A DNA stretch of 64,000 nucleotides from Larkinella sp049445795. GTDB lineage: Bacteria > Bacteroidota > Bacteroidia > Cytophagales > Spirosomataceae. Of the stretch, positions 26,657 to 35,639 are shown one piece after another. Every line of letters starts with the position of its first letter. Position 1 is the stretch's first letter. The notes under the pieces are model-generated. The model saw only the letters and a list, made by a program, of their open reading frames with translations, made no database searches and had not been told where the DNA came from. The position numbers were made by a program, and so were the translations under genes. Location of the stretch: assembly GCF_049445795.1 (NCBI RefSeq), contig NZ_JBMSDT010000005.1:310001-374000 (forward strand), in the 5' to 3' direction.

Positions 26657-26753
26657 GGGTTGTTACACAGGGTTAATCAGAGAAAATCAGGGTTCATCAA
26701 AGTATTTCTCCGATTAACTCTGATACTCCCTGATCAACCCTGTGTAACAACCC
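26657..26753. repeat. Long imperfect palindrome with a GTTAATCAGAG core
   Basis: Outer arms GGGTTGTTACACAGGGTT (26657-) and AACCCTGTGTAACAACCC (-26753) pair well, with one mismatch just inside, then imperfectly to the centre. It shares the 20-nt unit GTTAATCAGAGAAAATCnGG with the perfect palindrome at 35.5 kb. It lies between two plus-strand genes, 19 bp before rnr. Confidence 0.85.
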
Positions 26754-26771
26754 TTCACCCAAGAAAAACAC

Positions 26772-29117
26772 ATGAGAAATAACCGAAATAAACCACGAGA
26801 AAACCACAGCCGGCGCAGCCCGGTGCAGTCGGCGCATTCGTTTCTCGACGAAATGAAGAACGACATTGCGGCTTTCTTCGAAATCAATAGCAAAGAATCG
26901 TTTTCCCAGGCCGCTGTGCTCGATAACTTCGACGTTCAGGACCGGAAAATGAAACTGATTACCCACGGTCTGATTGGCGAATTGACCGACGAAGGCGTCC
27001 TGACCCGCCATACGGACGGCACCTACCAGTTTAACGAAGACGACCGGACTGTTGAAGGAACCGTCGATCACGTAAATCCCCGGTTTGCGTTCGTCAGTAC
27101 CGGTTCGGGCGACCGCGACGACGATGTGTACGTCAGCACCGACGACCTCAACGGAGCCGTCGACGGGGATAAGGTAAAAGTGGTTCGGCTGAGCGGTTCG
27201 CGCGGTTCGCAGGGCCGTAGCCGCCGGGTGGAAGGCCGGGTCACCGAGATTGTCGAACGGGGCCGGTCGGAGCTGGTTGGCCGGATTGCGACCTGGCCGA
27301 ATTATGGGCAGGTGATTCCCGATAGCAAGAAGCTTTACGAGGAAATTTATGTGCCGAAGGATAAACTGGGCGAGGCCAAAGACGGCGATAAAGTTATCGT
27401 TCGGATGACCCGGTTTCCCGACGGTCGGCACCGGCCCGAAGGCGAGGTGATTTCCGTTTTGGGAAAAGCCGGGGAGAACAACACCGAAATGCACGCCATT
27501 CTGGCCGAATTCGGCTTGCCGATTTACTTCCCGGAGGCCGTCGAGCAGGAATCGGAGCGGATTTCAGAGCAAATTCCGGACGAAGAAATTCAGAAACGGC
27601 GCGACATGCGCGGGGTAACGACATTTACGATCGACCCCGAAGACGCCAAGGATTTTGACGATGCGCTGTCGGTTCAGATCCTCGACAACGGCAACTACGA
27701 AATTGGCGTCCACATTGCGGACGTGACGCATTACATCCGGCTCGGTACGGCGCTGGAAGACGAAGCGTTTAAACGCGGCACCTCGGTTTACCTCGTAGAC
27801 CGCGTGGTGCCGATGCTGCCCGAAAAACTGTCGAACAACCTCTGTTCGCTGCGACCGAATGAGGACAAGCTGACGTTTTCGGCGGTTTTTGAAATGACGC
27901 CTGATGCCAAGGTCAAGAAAGAATGGTTCGGCCGGACGGTGATTCACTCCGACCGCCGGTTTGCGTACGAAGAAGCGCAGGACGTGGTCGATAGTGGGCA
28001 GGGCGATTACCTGGAAGAACTGCGGCTGCTGAACGAACTGGCGTTTAAGCTGCGCGACGAGCGGTTTCGGCACGGGGCGATCAATTTTGAAACCGTCGAA
28101 GTGAAGTTCAAACTGGACGAAAACGGTGTTCCGTTGTCGGTATACCCCAAAGTTCGGAAAGACGCTCACAAGCTGATCGAGGAGTTTATGTTGCTGGCTA
28201 ACAAGCGGGTAGCCGAATTTGTACACGGGTTGTCGCGCGGGGATCACCCGAACGTGATGGTGTACCGCGTTCACGATTCGCCGGATTTCGAGAAGCTCCG
28301 GACGTTTGCCACGTTCGCCGGGAAGTTTGGGTACAAACTTAAGGTCGATAGCGAGAAAGAGCTGTCGAAGTCGTTCAATACGATGATGGATAGCCTGGAA
28401 GGGCAGCCGGAGCAGAACGCTTTGCAGCAACTCGCCATTCGGACGATGGCCAAAGCCCGCTACAGCACCGAGGACATCGGGCACTTCGGGCTGGCGTTCC
28501 GGCGGTATTCGCACTTTACGTCGCCGATCCGACGCTACCCCGACATGATGGCGCACCGGCTGTTGCAGCATTACCTGGACGGCGGCAAATCGGTCGATAA
28601 AGAGGAGTACGAAGCCCGCTGCAAACAGGCGTCCGACCGCGAGCGCGTGGCCGTGGAGGCCGAACGGGCGTCGATCAAGTACAAGCAGGTCGAATTCATG
28701 AACCGCATGGACCGCGACCAGGAGTTTGCGGGGATCATCACGGGTGTGACGGATTTTGGAATGTTTGTGGAAATTACCGAAACCAGCGCTGAAGGACTCG
28801 TCCGGATGACCGACCTGGAAGACGATTTCTACGAATTCGACAAAGACAACTACCGGCTGATCGGCAAGCGGAACAAGCGCATTTTCGCGTTCGGCGATGC
28901 CGTGACGGTTCGCGTCAAAGAGGCTAATCTGGCCCGCCGGAGTCTGGATTTGTGGCTGGTCGATGACAAAGGCCCGGTCAAACTGGCGCTCAAAAACCGC
29001 CTGACCCGCCGGAGTAGTCCCGATGGGGAAAACCGGTCGGCCCGGCGGTCGGGCGGCTCATCCGCTGGCAAACGGGGGAAAACCGTTAAAGAACCAAAAA
29101 CGAAAAAACGGCGATAA
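26772..29117 (+). CDS. rnr: Ribonuclease R
   Basis: A 781-aa processive 3'-5' exoribonuclease that degrades structured RNA and aids RNA quality control. Domains in order: an N-terminal winged helix (SFLDEMKNDIAAFF), cold-shock domains (EGTVDHVNPRFAF), the RNB catalytic domain with TIDPEDAKDFDDAL near residues 285-300 (metal-binding Asp residues), then an S1 domain (FAGIITGVTDFGMFVEI). A basic tail ends in KEPKTKKRR, typical of RNase R rather than RNase II. It stands alone, with a terminator directly behind it. Confidence 0.95.
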   Translation: MRNNRNKPRENHSRRSPVQSAHSFLDEMKNDIAAFFEINSKESFSQAAVLDNFDVQDRKMKLITHGLIGELTDEGVLTRHTDGTYQFNEDDRTVEGTVDHVNPRFAFVSTGSGDRDDDVYVSTDDLNGAVDGDKVKVVRLSGSRGSQGRSRRVEGRVTEIVERGRSELVGRIATWPNYGQVIPDSKKLYEEIYVPKDKLGEAKDGDKVIVRMTRFPDGRHRPEGEVISVLGKAGENNTEMHAILAEFGLPIYFPEAVEQESERISEQIPDEEIQKRRDMRGVTTFTIDPEDAKDFDDALSVQILDNGNYEIGVHIADVTHYIRLGTALEDEAFKRGTSVYLVDRVVPMLPEKLSNNLCSLRPNEDKLTFSAVFEMTPDAKVKKEWFGRTVIHSDRRFAYEEAQDVVDSGQGDYLEELRLLNELAFKLRDERFRHGAINFETVEVKFKLDENGVPLSVYPKVRKDAHKLIEEFMLLANKRVAEFVHGLSRGDHPNVMVYRVHDSPDFEKLRTFATFAGKFGYKLKVDSEKELSKSFNTMMDSLEGQPEQNALQQLAIRTMAKARYSTEDIGHFGLAFRRYSHFTSPIRRYPDMMAHRLLQHYLDGGKSVDKEEYEARCKQASDRERVAVEAERASIKYKQVEFMNRMDRDQEFAGIITGVTDFGMFVEITETSAEGLVRMTDLEDDFYEFDKDNYRLIGKRNKRIFAFGDAVTVRVKEANLARRSLDLWLVDDKGPVKLALKNRLTRRSSPDGENRSARRSGGSSAGKRGKTVKEPKTKKRR

Positions 29118-29125
29118 TCATCCTG

Positions 29126-29152
29126 GCCCACGGTTTCGATCGTGGGCTTTTC
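29126..29152 (+). terminator. Terminator of rnr
   Basis: A 7-bp stem GCCCACG (29126-29132) with CGTGGGC (29141-29147) and an 8-nt loop is followed by TTTT, 8 bp after the rnr stop. Confidence 0.72.
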
Positions 29153-29170
29153 ACTAAACCGGTTTTAACC

Positions 29171-29608
29171 ATGAACGACGAATTCATGCAGGAGGCCATT
29201 CGGCAGGCCCGGAAAAGTTTGTCGGAAGGCGGAATTCCCATCGGCTCGGCGCTGGTGAAAGACGGAAAGCTGGTGGCATCGGGCCACAACAAGCGGGTGC
29301 AGGAAGACAATCCGATTCTGCATGGTGAGATGGACTGTCTCAACAACGCCGGGCGCGTCGGCTCGTTCCGCAACACCGTCATTTACTCGACGCTCATGCC
29401 GTGCTACATGTGCGCCGGAACCATCGTGCAGTTCAAAATTCCGAAAGTGATCGTCGGCGAGTCACGGACCTTTGCCGGTGCGCGGGCGTTCATGGAAGAA
29501 CACGGCGTGGAGGTCATCGACCTCGATTTGCCCGAATGCGTCGAGATGATGAACCAGTTCATTGCGCAAAAACCGGAGGTCTGGAACGAAGATATTGGGG
29601 AGTTGTAA
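29171..29608 (+). CDS. Nucleoside/cytosine deaminase family protein
   Basis: A 145-aa zinc hydrolase of the cytidine-deaminase-like superfamily. The zinc site is HGE (His51, Glu53) and PCYMC (Cys78, Cys81). The pattern SEGGIPIGSALVKDGKLVASGHN and PILHGEMDCLNNAG resembles yeast-type cytosine deaminase (FCY1), which removes the amino group from cytosine. Guanine deaminase or another base deaminase cannot be excluded. It is monocistronic and converges with sbcC, 12 bp from its stop. Confidence 0.82.
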   Translation: MNDEFMQEAIRQARKSLSEGGIPIGSALVKDGKLVASGHNKRVQEDNPILHGEMDCLNNAGRVGSFRNTVIYSTLMPCYMCAGTIVQFKIPKVIVGESRTFAGARAFMEEHGVEVIDLDLPECVEMMNQFIAQKPEVWNEDIGEL

Positions 29609-29620
29609 GCCGGTTTAGGG

Positions 29621-32600
29621 TTACAATTCCAACACCTTCACCGTACTCTTCCCCTCCATGCCTTTTTCCACCTGAATCTGGACGCTGATACGCTCCTTGA
29701 TTTCGTGCCGGTGGGAAATAATACCAATCGTCTTTTTGCTGTCGTGCTGCAATTTTTCAAGCATGGCAATGGCCGTATCGAGCGTGTCGGGGTCGAGGGT
29801 GCCGAAGCCTTCGTCGATGAACAGGCTGTCGATCTGCACGTTCTGGGAAGCCAGGTCCGACAGGCCGAGCGCCAGCGCCAGACTCAACGTGAACGTTTCG
29901 CCTCCCGACAAACTCGAAACCGTGCGTTCGGTGCTGCCCTGGTACAAATCCACCACGTACAACTCGTCCTGACCGTCGCGCGGTTTTAGCAATAGATACC
30001 GGTCCGACAGTTCTTTCAACCGGCGGTTGGCTAAGCCGATGAGCTGCGCCAGTGTCAGACCCTGCGCAAATTTGCTGTAATCGTCGCCTTTGGCGCTGCC
30101 GATCAGCCGGTCGAGTTCGTGCCAGGGCCGGGCGTCGGCTTCGAGCTTGTCGAGGTCTTTGAGCAGTTTTTTGTGATTTCGGCGTTTTTCCTTGTCTTCC
30201 TCCAGTTGCCGTTTGTAGTAACCGATGCTTTCGCGTTCGCGGGTTTCCTCTTTCTTTGTTTCCTGCAATTTGGCTGTCACCTCGTCCAGCGACAGGGCGG
30301 TCTGGCAGGCATCGGCGGCTTGCTGGCGCCTGGTCGTTTCTTCGGTTTGTTTCCGGCTAATCTCCTCCGACTCCTTATCCAGTGCGGTTTTTAACTCCTG
30401 CAACCGCCGGACTTCCGCTGTTTCGAGTAGACCGGCCCGGGCGTCGGCCAAGTTGTCAAAACCGCGTTCCTGCAAAACCGGCTGTACCGCCTTGAGCAGA
30501 TTTTGATACGTTTGGTCGGCTTCCGCGTATTCCAAAACCGCCTTTGCCAGCAGACTTTGCTGGGTGCCGGTTTGGGCCTGAATGGCCGTAAACTGACTGG
30601 CAAGCCCTTCGCAAACCGCCCGCACATCGTCGCCCGCGAACAACTGCTCCCGTTGCGCCTTCAAGGCTTCGGCCTGCACCTTGCTTTCCTGCACGGTTTT
30701 CAAGTCGTCCGAGAGCCGACGCAAAACCGTCTCGTGCTCCCAAAGCATCCGAATTTCGTTCAGTTCCTCCCGCTGCTTCTGAATCAGTTGCTGCGTATCC
30801 GTGATCTCCTCCGGCGACAGTTCGGGGTCCAGCGCGAGCGTCGAGAGCCGGTTCGAGATCAGGCTTTTCTTTTCGGAATAAGCCCTCCGAAGCTGATTCC
30901 GCTGATCTGAATACGCGTCCAGTTCCGACTGGATTCTCAGCAGCCGGTTTTGCAGCGCTTCGTATTCTTTCTTTTTCTTCTCCCAATCGGCCGTCGCCAG
31001 CCGCAATTCCACTTCGAGCGTCCCGACCTGGTTGATGTAATGCTGGGCGTACGGATGGTCGGTTGAACCGCACAACGGGCAGGGCTCACCGTCTATGAGC
31101 GCCTTCCGGAGTTCGTCCAGATCGGCTTCTTCGGTCAGCCGCCGTTTTTTGGCCTGCAACTGATCCAGTTTTTGCTGCAACTCGCCCACCTCGTCGGCCA
31201 GTTCGCCCAACGGCTTTTGGTGTTCCGTCAGAAAAGTCGTATGGTCGTTGATTTTGCCGTTCAGGGTCGTTCCGTCGAGCAGCCGTTCCTGCTGTTGAAC
31301 GAGCAGCGTGCGCAACTCGGCCAGATTACTATCTTGCTCCAGTAGCCGGTTTAGGTCACTTTGAATGGACGCCGGGGTCAGCGACGGGTACTCTTGTTCT
31401 ATCTGCACCAGTTGCCGGTTCAACTCGTGCAGCCGCCCGTTCACGCGCTCCGTCATGCCGTCGACATCCCGCACATCCAACATTTTGAACCAGTCGAGTT
31501 TCGTACTTTCCAGTTCCCTTTTAATGGCGCTGAAAGCCGGTTTTGCCTTATCGCGCTCCGTCTGGTAGCGATGCGTCAGCTCCAGCACGGTTTCCTGAAA
31601 ATCACGCAGGTCTTTCTCGAACGTCTGCCCGGTCAGACCAGTTTTATGTGTGAGCGTTTGAGCTTTTTCGATCAAAACCGCCTGCTGTTCAGTTAAATAG
31701 GCTAGATTGTCGTTAGATCTCTGCTGATCCTGTTCAGCGGTTTTCCGGTTTCGTTCGGCGTTGGCAATGTCGGCAAACTGAGCCGCTAAATCGGCCACCT
31801 GTTCGTGCCGCTGCAAGCGTTCGGCATCCGGCACAAACGTCCGTCGCTTTGCTTCCAGCGTTTGCTGACGAGTTGCCAGCCCCGTCAGTTGCTGGTCGGC
31901 GTCGGTGATTTGCCGCAGGAATTTTTCTTCGTTCGTGTAAAAAACAACGTCCCGGGCAAGTTCGTCCAGCCGATTTCCGAGGGCTTTCTGGCGAGTTTTC
32001 AACTCCGCTACCTGTTCGTCGGTCAGTACGCTGATTAAGCCAACTTCCTGCCGTTTCTCCCGAATCTGACGCTCAAACTCCCGGTTAACCAGGTGTGCCC
32101 GCTGGCTGAGCTGGCGGTAAATTTCGGTGCCGGTTATTCGTTCGAGCATCTTGCTCCGTTCGGCCGCCCGGGCTTTCAGAAACTGGTCGAAAGCGCCCTG
32201 CGCCAGCACAATCGACCGGATAAACTGGTCGTAGGTCAGGCCGATCAGCTCCTCGTTTTTCTTCGGAAATTCGCTCAATCCTTTGATGGGCAGCAACTGG
32301 CCTTCCGTCTGTCCGTCGGGCAGAAAGGCAATCTCCATCTCGTAATTGTTCCAGTTGCCGTTGCGGTTTTTCTTGATTGACCAGCGCGCGCGGTAGGCTT
32401 TCCCGCCCACTTCATACTCCACCTCCGCATAAGCCGCTGTGCTGGGTTCCAGAGCCGCCTGCTGGTTGACCAACAAGCCTTCCTCAATGATGCTGGCGTT
32501 CGAAATCGCGCCCGAAATCCGGGGTACGCGGTTGAACAGCGCCAGCGTGATTACGTCGAGCAGCGTGGATTTTCCGGCCCCGGTCGGCCCGGCAATGACA

Positions 32601-32701
32601 AACAGCCCGGTGCTTTTCAACAGTCCTTCGTTGAACTGAATCGGCGGGTGTTCGCCGTAAAAGGAATTGATGTTACGAAAGCGTATTTGTCGGATTTTCA
32701 T
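29621..32701 (-). CDS. sbcC: Exonuclease SbcCD subunit SbcC (Rad50-like)
   Basis: A 1026-aa ATPase that, with SbcD, cuts hairpins and blocked double-strand ends in DNA. The start is MKIRQIRFRNINSFYG at 32701; a longer frame to 32824 lies wholly inside sbcD. The Walker A motif is FVIAGPTGAGKSTLL near residue 40. Long coiled coils flank a zinc hook, CPLCGS, near the middle, and the C-terminal half has SLSGGETFTLSLALALG and LFIDEGFGTLD (signature and Walker B). It overlaps sbcD by 29 bp, so translation is probably coupled. Confidence 0.94.
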   Translation of the reverse strand: MKIRQIRFRNINSFYGEHPPIQFNEGLLKSTGLFVIAGPTGAGKSTLLDVITLALFNRVPRISGAISNASIIEEGLLVNQQAALEPSTAAYAEVEYEVGGKAYRARWSIKKNRNGNWNNYEMEIAFLPDGQTEGQLLPIKGLSEFPKKNEELIGLTYDQFIRSIVLAQGAFDQFLKARAAERSKMLERITGTEIYRQLSQRAHLVNREFERQIREKRQEVGLISVLTDEQVAELKTRQKALGNRLDELARDVVFYTNEEKFLRQITDADQQLTGLATRQQTLEAKRRTFVPDAERLQRHEQVADLAAQFADIANAERNRKTAEQDQQRSNDNLAYLTEQQAVLIEKAQTLTHKTGLTGQTFEKDLRDFQETVLELTHRYQTERDKAKPAFSAIKRELESTKLDWFKMLDVRDVDGMTERVNGRLHELNRQLVQIEQEYPSLTPASIQSDLNRLLEQDSNLAELRTLLVQQQERLLDGTTLNGKINDHTTFLTEHQKPLGELADEVGELQQKLDQLQAKKRRLTEEADLDELRKALIDGEPCPLCGSTDHPYAQHYINQVGTLEVELRLATADWEKKKKEYEALQNRLLRIQSELDAYSDQRNQLRRAYSEKKSLISNRLSTLALDPELSPEEITDTQQLIQKQREELNEIRMLWEHETVLRRLSDDLKTVQESKVQAEALKAQREQLFAGDDVRAVCEGLASQFTAIQAQTGTQQSLLAKAVLEYAEADQTYQNLLKAVQPVLQERGFDNLADARAGLLETAEVRRLQELKTALDKESEEISRKQTEETTRRQQAADACQTALSLDEVTAKLQETKKEETRERESIGYYKRQLEEDKEKRRNHKKLLKDLDKLEADARPWHELDRLIGSAKGDDYSKFAQGLTLAQLIGLANRRLKELSDRYLLLKPRDGQDELYVVDLYQGSTERTVSSLSGGETFTLSLALALGLSDLASQNVQIDSLFIDEGFGTLDPDTLDTAIAMLEKLQHDSKKTIGIISHRHEIKERISVQIQVEKGMEGKSTVKVLEL

Positions 32702-33935
32702 GCAATGGAATGGGGTGGGTCGCTTGTTCCGTAACCAGTCGGTACAACTCCTTGTAGGCTTCCACGAGCGCCGTTCGCTCGTCGCCCTCCACCTGCGAGG
32801 CATCCAGCCGCCGGTTGAACACATCGAGGTACGAGAGGTCCTGCAACTGCGTATCGGCCACGTACAGCGCGTCGAGTCCTCTGAGCTTGTTGCGAAACGT
32901 CAGCCGGGTTTTGGCGATCTGAAACGGGGCGTTGGCGTAGTCGCGCTGCAATTTCTCGAACTGCTGCCGGATCACCAGACTCTCGTTTTCTTCTTCGACC
33001 AGCACTTCGACCAGCGTCGTCAGCGCATCGGTTTCTTCCAGTTTTTCGAGCATCTCCTGTACCGCTTCCAGGGGTCCGGCCACCTGCCGCAACGACCGGA
33101 ACCGGGGTACCGGAACCGATTCGATGGCGCTGATTTTTCCGTTTTCAACCGTTATTTCCAGCGCCTGATGGTGGTTGTCGCGCTCACCGAAGCTCAGCGG
33201 AATCGGCGAACCGGAGTAACGCACGGTTTGGACTCCGCCAATCTGCTGAGGAACGTGAATATGCCCCAGCGCCACGTAGTCAAATCCGGGGGGGAAATGC
33301 TCAGACGAAAAAGCCGCCTGACCGCCCACGGCGTGGATTTCGCGCTCGCTTTCGGGCGAAACCGTGGCCCCGTTGACGTACAGATGCCCCATCGCCAAAA
33401 CCGGCACGTTTCGGTAATCGGTCTGGCAGTGGTCGATGATGCGTTCGTAGTGATTCCGGATGCCCATCCGCACGGCTTCGATGCGTTCTTCGTAAGCTTG
33501 CCCCGAAATGGATTGCCGGAGGTCGCTGTCGCGCAGGTACGGCACAGCGGCCACGAGCAGGTCAGTGGAGCCGGTGGTGAGTCGGATGATTTCGTCGGTG
33601 CAGTTGCCGGTGGTGCAGCCCACGACGTGCATGTTCAGGTGCCGGAGCAGTTCGCGGGGTGCGTTGAGCTTGCTCGGCGAATCGTGGTTGCCGCCCGTGA
33701 TGATGATTCGGCGTTCGAGCGGCAGCATCCGGGTCAGAAACTGGTAATACAGTTGCATCGACCCGTCGTTGGGGTTCGTGGTGTCGAACACGTCCCCAGA
33801 AATGAGCAGCACGTCGATCGCGCGGTTTTCGATGGTTTCGACCAGCCAGTCCAGAAACCGGACGTGGTCGTCACGCAGATCGTGTTTGTAAAGCCGCTTT
33901 CCTAAATGCCAGTCTGCGGTATGCAGAATTTTCAT
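32673..33935 (-). CDS. sbcD: Exonuclease SbcCD subunit SbcD (Mre11-like)
   Basis: A 420-aa metallophosphoesterase nuclease subunit. The motifs run in order: TADWHLGK (Asp8, His10), ISGDVFD, GGNHDSPSK, then GHLYVNG and ALGHIHVPQ. Together with SbcC it processes DNA ends and palindromic hairpins in the cytoplasm. The window is unusually rich in long palindromes, its known class of substrate. It is the first gene of the sbcDC operon. Confidence 0.94.
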   Translation of the reverse strand: MKILHTADWHLGKRLYKHDLRDDHVRFLDWLVETIENRAIDVLLISGDVFDTTNPNDGSMQLYYQFLTRMLPLERRIIITGGNHDSPSKLNAPRELLRHLNMHVVGCTTGNCTDEIIRLTTGSTDLLVAAVPYLRDSDLRQSISGQAYEERIEAVRMGIRNHYERIIDHCQTDYRNVPVLAMGHLYVNGATVSPESEREIHAVGGQAAFSSEHFPPGFDYVALGHIHVPQQIGGVQTVRYSGSPIPLSFGERDNHHQALEITVENGKISAIESVPVPRFRSLRQVAGPLEAVQEMLEKLEETDALTTLVEVLVEEENESLVIRQQFEKLQRDYANAPFQIAKTRLTFRNKLRGLDALYVADTQLQDLSYLDVFNRRLDASQVEGDERTALVEAYKELYRLVTEQATHPIPLHENPTNTLS

Positions 33936-34002
33936 ACGTGCCAGTGCTTCTAAACCGGAAGTTAGCTAAAAATCCCGGAAGCTGGCAAGGAAAAATGCGG
34001 AA

Positions 34003-34788
34003 TCAGGAGTGGTACAATTCGGGCTGCGACTCGGCTTTTTCGAGTTCGGAGCTATAATACAGCAGGTTCCAGTTGCCCTCGTGGTCTTCGACCAGCGCAC
34101 TCAGTGACTCGACCCAGTCGCCGGAATTCATGTAGATCAGTTCGCCGAACTTCCGGATGGCCGGATGGTGAATATGGCCGCAGATCACGCCGTCGCAGTT
34201 GCGGGCTTTGGCGAGTTCGGTCAGCTTTTCCTCAAAATCCGAAATGTAACTGACTGCCTGTTTCACCCGGTGTTTGATGCGCTGCGAGAGCGAATAGTAC
34301 GACAGCCCCCGCCAGGCGCGGTAGTTGTTATAGCATTTATTGACCCACAGCAGAAACGTGTAGCCCAGATCGCCCAGGTACGCCAGCCACTTCATTTGGG
34401 TCGTAATGGTATCAAAAACATCACCGTGGGTGATGTAAAACCGCTTTTCGCCGGAAGTCAGGATGTAGTCTTTGCGGATCGAGAAGAATTTCCCCAGCCG
34501 CAGCGGCATGATCTGGTCCAGGAAGTCGTCGTGATTACCGCGCAGGTAAATTACCCGCGTATCGTGCTTGTCCATCGCTTTTAAAACCGCCCGCCAGAAC
34601 GCCGTGTGTTTTTTCTTCCACTCGCCCCCCCGGCGCAGTTGCCAGCCGTCGATGATGTCGCCGTTGAGAATTAATTTCTGACAACTGTAGTACTTCAGAA
34701 AATCGGTTACTTCTTTTGCCTTCGAACCGCTTGTTCCCAAATGCACATCCGAAATGACGATTGTTCGGAAATGGGTATTGTGTTTCAT
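34003..34788 (-). CDS. LpxH-like metallophosphoesterase (UDP-2,3-diacylglucosamine diphosphatase type)
   Basis: A 261-aa calcineurin-like phosphoesterase. All metal motifs are present: SDVHLG, NGDIIDGW, RGNHDDFLD, ITHGDVFD and GHIHHP. The pattern of insertions (GEWKKKHTAFWRAVLKAMDKH) matches the Bacteroidota proteins annotated as UDP-2,3-diacylglucosamine diphosphatase, which hydrolyses the lipid A precursor at the inner membrane. No other lipid A genes adjoin it except kdsD, 23 kb away. Another phosphatase role is possible. It diverges from the NeuD-like gene. Confidence 0.8.
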   Translation of the reverse strand: MKHNTHFRTIVISDVHLGTSGSKAKEVTDFLKYYSCQKLILNGDIIDGWQLRRGGEWKKKHTAFWRAVLKAMDKHDTRVIYLRGNHDDFLDQIMPLRLGKFFSIRKDYILTSGEKRFYITHGDVFDTITTQMKWLAYLGDLGYTFLLWVNKCYNNYRAWRGLSYYSLSQRIKHRVKQAVSYISDFEEKLTELAKARNCDGVICGHIHHPAIRKFGELIYMNSGDWVESLSALVEDHEGNWNLLYYSSELEKAESQPELYHS

Positions 34789-34901
34789 GGTCGAAAATAG
34801 GTACCAGTTATGATGTATCTATTTCCGTAATTTTACCGTAATGCAAACTTTTTCAGACGCCCGGGCGGTTTGTTAACAATACGATAACGCATTTTTTGAC
34901 T

Positions 34902-35537
34902 ATGGAGAATCCGGTTCTCATCTTTGGAGCAGGCAGTTTGGGCGTCACGGCGCTGGATATTTTCCAGCGCAACGGCGTGGTGGTCTACGGCTTGCTCGAC
35001 GACGATAAAAATTTACACGGCAAGGAATACGGCGATGTCTCGGTCCTGGGCGAAACCGACGACGACGGTTTTCTGAAACTCATTGGACAGAAGTGCGAAG
35101 CATTCGTGGCGCTGGGCGATACGCGCGTCCGGAAAAAGCTAGTCAAACTGCTCAACGACCGGCGGCACGTGCAGCCCGTCAACGCCATTCACGACACGGC
35201 CATCGTCTCGGCGCTCGCCAGCATTGGCCACGGCAACCTGATTGCGGCCCGGGTGGTGGTCAATCCGTTTGCCGAAATTGGGCAGCATTGCATCATTCAG
35301 TCCGGCTCGGTCATCGACGCGCAGGCCAAGCTGGGCGACTTTGTGCATGTTGGCACGGGTAGTTTCATCAACCCCGCCGTGACGGTGGAAGAAGGCGCGT
35401 TCATCGGCACGGGCGTCACCATCGTAGCGGGCGTGACGATCGGCAAAAATGCGCGGATCGGGGCGGGTTCGGTCGTGATCGAAAACGTCGAAGCGGGGGC
35501 GACGGTGTTCGGTAATCCGGCGAAGAAAGTGGGGTAG
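34902..35537 (+). CDS. NeuD/PglD-like sugar O-acyltransferase
   Basis: A 211-aa protein. The start is the ATG at 34902 (MENPVLIFGAG); a TTG two codons upstream is less likely. The N-terminal half is a PglB-type Rossmann fold (VLIFGAGSLGVTALDIF) and the C-terminal half is a left-handed beta-helix of hexapeptide repeats (IGHGNLIAARVVVNPFAEIG, GVTIGKNARIGAGSVV). This is the layout of sialic-acid or bacillosamine acetyltransferases that act on surface sugars. A perfect 45-bp palindrome starts 3 bp after its stop, and fcl follows in the opposite direction. Confidence 0.85.
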   Translation: MENPVLIFGAGSLGVTALDIFQRNGVVVYGLLDDDKNLHGKEYGDVSVLGETDDDGFLKLIGQKCEAFVALGDTRVRKKLVKLLNDRRHVQPVNAIHDTAIVSALASIGHGNLIAARVVVNPFAEIGQHCIIQSGSVIDAQAKLGDFVHVGTGSFINPAVTVEEGAFIGTGVTIVAGVTIGKNARIGAGSVVIENVEAGATVFGNPAKKVG

Positions 35538-35539
35538 AT

Positions 35540-35631
35540 GTTATTACACAGAGTTAATCAGAGAAAATCGGGGTTAATCAGAGAGATCTCTGATTAACCC
35601 CGATTTTCTCTGATTAACTCTGTGTAATAAC
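35540..35631. repeat. Perfect 45-bp inverted repeat with a 2-nt centre
   Basis: 35540-35584 and 35587-35631 are exact reverse complements around GA. Each arm contains two copies of GTTAATCAGAGA, 20 nt apart. It lies between convergent genes, 3 bp after the acyltransferase stop and 9 bp before the end of fcl, so it could act as a bidirectional terminator. It shares its core with the element at 26.7 kb. Confidence 0.95.
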
Positions 35632-35639
35632 CTAAAACC

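Noticed and set aside
32667..33905. A 412-codon plus-strand frame opposite sbcD
   Set aside because: Antisense shadow of SbcD; low-complexity composition and no family.
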